A DNA stretch of 64,000 nt, taken from positions 2,604,001 to 2,668,000 of the forward strand of contig NZ_LT629758.1 in the NCBI RefSeq assembly GCF_900104725.1, given 5' to 3'. The notes beneath the pieces were generated by a model. That model searched no databases and had not been told where the DNA came from. It was given only the letters and a program-made list of their open reading frames with translations. Shown here one piece after another: positions 60,894 through 64,000 of this stretch (positions are counted from its first letter, which is position 1; every line of letters begins with the position of its first letter). The translations under genes were made by a program, and so were the position numbers. This DNA comes from Actinoplanes derwentensis (GTDB lineage Bacteria > Actinomycetota > Actinomycetes > Mycobacteriales > Micromonosporaceae).

Positions 60894-61310
60894 TCAGCCG
60901 GGCCCGCGGGCGGTGGCGGGGCGCCGGGCGAGCCGCAGCGCGGCAATGTATCGGGGCAGCTCAATGGCCGCCTGTTCGAGCCGGCCGGGGGCGATCTGCT
61001 CGATGAAGACGCCGTTCACAAGATCGCCGGGACGGGGCTGCGCCCGGCACCCGGCGCAGCTGTTCCAGTGCTGGACGGCCGCCAGCCGGGCCAGCACCGT
61101 GGCCAGCGACCGCTCCAGCCGCGCGACCGTCTCGTCGGCGGTGTCCGCGTCGAGAACCAGCCGGCCCTACCGGGCGAGGCTCAGGAACAGCCGGCCGGCG
61201 AACGGCGTCTCGGCGGGCACGTCATCGCGTCCACCCGGATCACCGCCGCCGGTACAGAAAGTCACGGCCGGAGTGCCCGTGGTTACCTCGCGATCTGCCC
61301 GGTCCGGCAT
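60894..61310 (-). pseudogene. small conserved gene interrupted by one in-frame TAG codon
   Basis: ATG 61310 lies three bases after the YbaB stop and opens a frame reading MPDRADREVTTGTPAVTF to FAGRLFLSLAR, then TAG at 61167-61169. The same frame continues without shift: GRLVLDADTADETVARLERSLATVLARLAAVQHWNSC and FIEQIAPGRLEQAAIELPRYIAALRLARR, ending TGA at 60894. The two parts make one sensible 138-residue helical protein if the TAG were CAG (Gln). A single nonsense change, a sequencing error or read-through would all explain it. Function unknown; the continuation has the look of helical proteins encoded near actinobacterial secretion ATPases. Confidence 0.6.
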
Positions 61311-61313
61311 CGG

Positions 61314-61613
61314 TCAGCTCAGACTGATCTCGATCGGTCCCATCCGGGTCGCGGCGAGACGTTCGGCGTTGTTCGCGGCGGCCCGGATGGCTTGCAGGAT
61401 CGCGGTCTCCAGGGCCGGGGCGTCACGCCCGTCGAAGACCGCCGCCTCGACCCGGACCGCGAGCGTCCGGCCGAGACCGCTGGCTACCACGGTCACCAGG
61501 CCGTCTGCCGAGTTGCCGGTCACCACCGACTGCTCCAGCTCCTTCTGTGCGCTGACCATCCGCTGCTGCATCTGCCGCGCCTGCTCGGCGAGGGCGGTGA
61601 AATCGGGTTGCAT
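61314..61613 (-). CDS. YbaB/EbfC-family protein
   Basis: A 99-residue protein: an N-terminal helix (DFTALAEQARQMQQRMVSAQKELEQSVVTG) followed by a beta-sheet (GLVTVVASGLGRTLAVRVEAAVF) and a C-terminal helix (ETAILQAIRAAANNAERLA), the YbaB fold, which usually binds DNA as a dimer. A YbaB-like protein (EspL) is also an accessory of mycobacterial ESX-1. GGAAGGA precedes ATG 61613. It sits 17 bases after the AAA gene, so DNA-binding or chaperone roles with the AAA protein are both open. Confidence 0.85.
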   Translation of the reverse strand: MQPDFTALAEQARQMQQRMVSAQKELEQSVVTGNSADGLVTVVASGLGRTLAVRVEAAVFDGRDAPALETAILQAIRAAANNAERLAATRMGPIEISLS

Positions 61614-61630
61614 GATGTTCCTTCCAGGTG

Positions 61631-64000
61631 TCAGCCGACGGCGGCGAGGCCGCCGGTCGTCGCGGCACGGCCGGCGATCCCGCCCAGGTCGGCGACGGTC
61701 AGGGTGCGGGAGGCGGCGGTACGGGTGATCGAGCCGGACAACAAATGCGCGGCCCGGACCGTACGGTCCGGCAGGGTCACCGCGAGGTCGGCGATGGCCT
61801 CGCGCACGTCCTCCGGCACCTCGTGCCCCCGCCGCACCAGATGCCGGACGATCACCTCGGCCAGTTCCTCGCCGGAGTAACTGGGCATCGTCCAGCGCTG
61901 CCCGAAGACCTCGGCCAGCCCGGGCACCGCGGCACCCAGCGCGCCGATCGCGGCCGGCTCGCCCAGCAGCACGACGACCGGGTTGCCCAGAGCCGGGCGC
62001 ATCAGCTCCACCAGACTCTCGACCACCTCCGGGCCGTCGCCGCCGCCCTCGGAGTAGTCGACCACCAGCACGCCGCCGTCGGCGTCGGCCAGCGCGGTCC
62101 CGGCCAGACTGCGGGCGTGCCCGTGCCACTGCGGGGCCAGCTGATCACGGGTGGCGACCCGGACCAGCTGACCGACCGGGACCAGGCCCAGCTCGGACAA
62201 CCCGGCGGCATAAAGCCTGGCGAACTCACTGCGGCCGGTTCCACTCGGGCCGCTGAACAGGACGTTCGCCTGCTTTCCGTACGCCCGGCGACGGTTGCGC
62301 AACTCACACGCCTGCAACAGGGCCGCACCGATCGCGTCCCGCACCCCGGCCGCCCCGGCCAGTGCGCCGATCCGCTGCCAGCTGCGGCTCGCGGTGATCG
62401 CCGCCCGCGGGTTCTGCGCCGAGTCCGGGGTGTCCGGCGCCCCGGCCGGCAGGTCGTCCAGCAGCGCCAGTTCCGGCGCGACGTCCTCGGCGGTCAGCCG
62501 GTTCAGCTCGTTGTCCCGCTCCGGCGGCTGCACCGCCAGCCGCGACGCCTGATTGTTGATCATCGCTTCGAACAGCTTGCGCGCCACCCGGCCGTTACCG
62601 AATGTCGCGTTGCGCGGGACCCGCGTGTAGTAGGTGGTGAGCGCGTCCACCGCGTCGTCGGTCAGCTCGTAGTAGTGCTTGACACACAGGTTGGTGGTGA
62701 TGGTGACCAGCTCGGCCACCGAGTAGTTCGGGAATTCCACGGTGCGGGTGAACCGGGAGGCCATACCAGGGTTGGACTCCAGGAACTTCTCCATCAGCTC
62801 GGAGTAGCCCGCCACGATCACCACCAGTTCGTCGCGGTGGTCCTCCATCATCTTCATCAGCGCGTCGATCGCCTCCTGGCCGAAGTCCGGGCCGGAGCCG
62901 CCGGAACCGGCCGACAGGGTGTACGCCTCGTCGATGAAGAGAACGCCGCCCAGCGCCTTGGTGATCAACTCGGTCGTCTTGATCGCGGTCGAGCCGATGT
63001 ACTGCCCGACCAGGTCGGCCCGCGCCGCCTCGATCATGTGCCCCTTGGTGAGGATGCCCAGCTCGGCCAGGACCGAGCCGTACAACCGGGCCACCGTGGT
63101 CTTACCGGTTCCGGGCGGGCCGGCGAAGACCAGGTGCCGGCTCATCGGCGGCATCGGCAGGCCCTTCGCCAGCCGGGCCTGCGCCACTTTGATCAGGTTG
63201 ATCAGCGCGGTGACCTCCTGCTTCACCCCCTGCAGGCCGATCAGTGCGTTCAGCTCCCGCAGCGGCCCGGCCAGCTCGCCGCCGAGTTCGGGCAGCGCGG
63301 CCGGTTCGTCCTCGGGGCCGTCCGGCGCCGGAGCCTGCGCGGGCCCGGGGCCCGCCGGGCGGCCGGTGCTCAACGACTCGGCGGTCACCCGGGCGCCGTC
63401 GGCGCGGCGCAGATCCTCGCCGCCGCTGCCGTGCACGATGCAGCGCTCGATCCGGACCGGCTCGGTGGTGCCAACGTCGAATCCCGCGGCGCCGCTCTCC
63501 AGGATCTCGCAGTCGGTGAAGGTGCCCCGGCTGCCCGCGGCCATGCTCACGCCGTTGCGGCCGGCCCGCCGGATCCGGGTCCGGGAGGCGGTCACCACGG
63601 CCGCGCCGTCCAGCGCCAGGGCGTCGCCCGGGGCGGTCGCCAGATCGCCGTCGGTGAGCCGCAGATCGCCCCGGACCCGGACGCCGGTGCCCCGGAACCG
63701 GGCCGACGTCAGCGTCAGCAGGGTGCCCTCCCCCACCAGCACCGATGCTTCGGCGGTGCCGGTGAACTGGGCGTCCCGGACGATTCCCCGAGCGCTGTCC
63801 CGCAGGTCGGCCGCGACCGCCGCGCCGCTCTCGATAGCGAGGTCGGTGCCGTCGAAGGTGGCTCCTCCGGTGACCAACAGGCCGGCCCCGGACGTGACGG
63901 TGGCCCGCAACCGTTGCAGCACCGTGGAACTGTCACCGGTCAGGGTGGCGAGCTGGTCCCTCGTACCACGGAAAGTGGCGCCCTCGAAACGCGGTGCGCT
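61631..64000 (-). CDS. beta-helix protein with CbbX-type AAA+ ATPase and a degenerate second AAA domain (start beyond window)
   Basis: At least 789 residues; the frame is open at the right edge. Roughly 63400-64000 encodes repeated beta-helix rungs (RGTFTDCEILESGAAGFDVG and similar). A linker then leads to an AAA+ domain of the CbxX/SpoVK/EccA type with Walker A GPPGTGKTT (about 63096-63122) and Walker B GVLFIDEAYTLS (about 62920-62945), plus FPNYSVAELV. A second AAA-like domain has GPSGTGRSE with Arg in place of the P-loop Lys (about 62225-62255) and VLVVDYSEGG, so it probably binds but does not hydrolyse nucleotide. It heads the YbaB-LuxR cluster. Confidence 0.88.
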   Translation of the reverse strand, partial: SAPRFEGATFRGTRDQLATLTGDSSTVLQRLRATVTSGAGLLVTGGATFDGTDLAIESGAAVAADLRDSARGIVRDAQFTGTAEASVLVGEGTLLTLTSARFRGTGVRVRGDLRLTDGDLATAPGDALALDGAAVVTASRTRIRRAGRNGVSMAAGSRGTFTDCEILESGAAGFDVGTTEPVRIERCIVHGSGGEDLRRADGARVTAESLSTGRPAGPGPAQAPAPDGPEDEPAALPELGGELAGPLRELNALIGLQGVKQEVTALINLIKVAQARLAKGLPMPPMSRHLVFAGPPGTGKTTVARLYGSVLAELGILTKGHMIEAARADLVGQYIGSTAIKTTELITKALGGVLFIDEAYTLSAGSGGSGPDFGQEAIDALMKMMEDHRDELVVIVAGYSELMEKFLESNPGMASRFTRTVEFPNYSVAELVTITTNLCVKHYYELTDDAVDALTTYYTRVPRNATFGNGRVARKLFEAMINNQASRLAVQPPERDNELNRLTAEDVAPELALLDDLPAGAPDTPDSAQNPRAAITASRSWQRIGALAGAAGVRDAIGAALLQACELRNRRRAYGKQANVLFSGPSGTGRSEFARLYAAGLSELGLVPVGQLVRVATRDQLAPQWHGHARSLAGTALADADGGVLVVDYSEGGGDGPEVVESLVELMRPALGNPVVVLLGEPAAIGALGAAVPGLAEVFGQRWTMPSYSGEELAEVIVRHLVRRGHEVPEDVREAIADLAVTLPDRTVRAAHLLSGSITRTAASRTLTVADLGGIAGRAATTGGLAAVG

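Noticed and set aside
1..64000. CRISPR arrays, tRNA or rRNA genes, insertion sequences and prophage
   Set aside because: Looked for regular short repeats, tRNA-like cloverleaves, transposase motifs and integrase genes; none were convincing, although weak tRNA-like folds cannot be excluded by eye.

Overview
The window is GC-rich DNA from an actinomycete. The best single pointer is a close match to the mycothiol-dependent formaldehyde dehydrogenase MscR (50900-52009). GTG/TTG starts, four-base start/stop overlaps, apparently leaderless regulator promoters and a Tat-type lipoprotein fit as well. A soil member of the Micromonosporaceae (Actinoplanes-like) is my inference. No rRNA, tRNA, CRISPR array or intact insertion sequence was seen.

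Region 1 (1-21.5 kb) is a hemicellulose locus aimed at (arabino)glucuronoxylan: GH67 alpha-glucuronidase, a minus-strand operon GH3 - two ABC permeases - lipoprotein binding protein - GH39 - YesL-like protein, then secreted GH62, GH30-CBM13, GH43 and GH30 enzymes, with another GH30 at 0.6-2 kb. Decayed genes lie between them: a GH62 C-terminal piece (2052-2287) and the 5' end of a D-mannonate dehydratase (13500-13698).

Region 2 (21.6-29.2 kb) joins uronate catabolism (uxuB, uxaC) to a LarA-type nickel-pincer racemase/epimerase and a complete cofactor set larE-larB-larC. A LacI repressor sits in the middle, and the same 16-bp operator (in opposite orientations) lies in both divergent promoter regions. 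I propose a route glucuronate -> fructuronate -> mannonate -> (Lar-dependent C2 epimerisation) -> gluconate, by-passing the dehydratase whose gene is a ruin nearby. This is the strongest candidate for an undescribed system.

Region 3 (29.4-39.6 kb) holds a truncated sortase-substrate remnant facing a short AraC-type regulator, then an aromatic-degradation operon (FAD monooxygenase, extradiol dioxygenase, FAH-family hydrolase, alpha/beta hydrolase, cyclase-family protein) with a divergent LysR, and a 3-oxoacid/3-oxoadipate CoA-transferase plus thiolase operon with a divergent IclR regulator. Ring cleavage followed by thiolysis would deliver acetyl-CoA and succinyl-CoA.

Region 4 (39.7-49.7 kb) is a rhamnoside locus: ABC importer, GH78 alpha-L-rhamnosidase, two LacI regulators and a secreted beta-helix protein. 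Three related operator-like sites lie in the divergent promoter region.

Region 5 (49.8-55 kb) is a P450 / iron-sulfur flavoreductase / MscR operon with IclR and LysR regulators. It fits O-demethylation of a methoxy-aromatic with capture of the formaldehyde through mycothiol. The hydrolase gene expected after mscR survives only as a 38-codon internally deleted remnant.

Region 6 (55-57.7 kb) is a decay zone: a STAND-type ATPase piece, an internally deleted solute:sodium symporter next to an intact DUF3311 gene, and a glycosyltransferase that is deleted and frameshifted.

Region 7 (57.8-64 kb, open at the right edge) is a cluster of a beta-helix/double-AAA protein, a YbaB-like protein, a small conserved gene interrupted by one in-frame TAG, a LuxR-type regulator and two uncharacterised proteins, one of them membrane-anchored. 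The parts resemble accessory genes of type VII secretion loci, but no secretion core is visible here.
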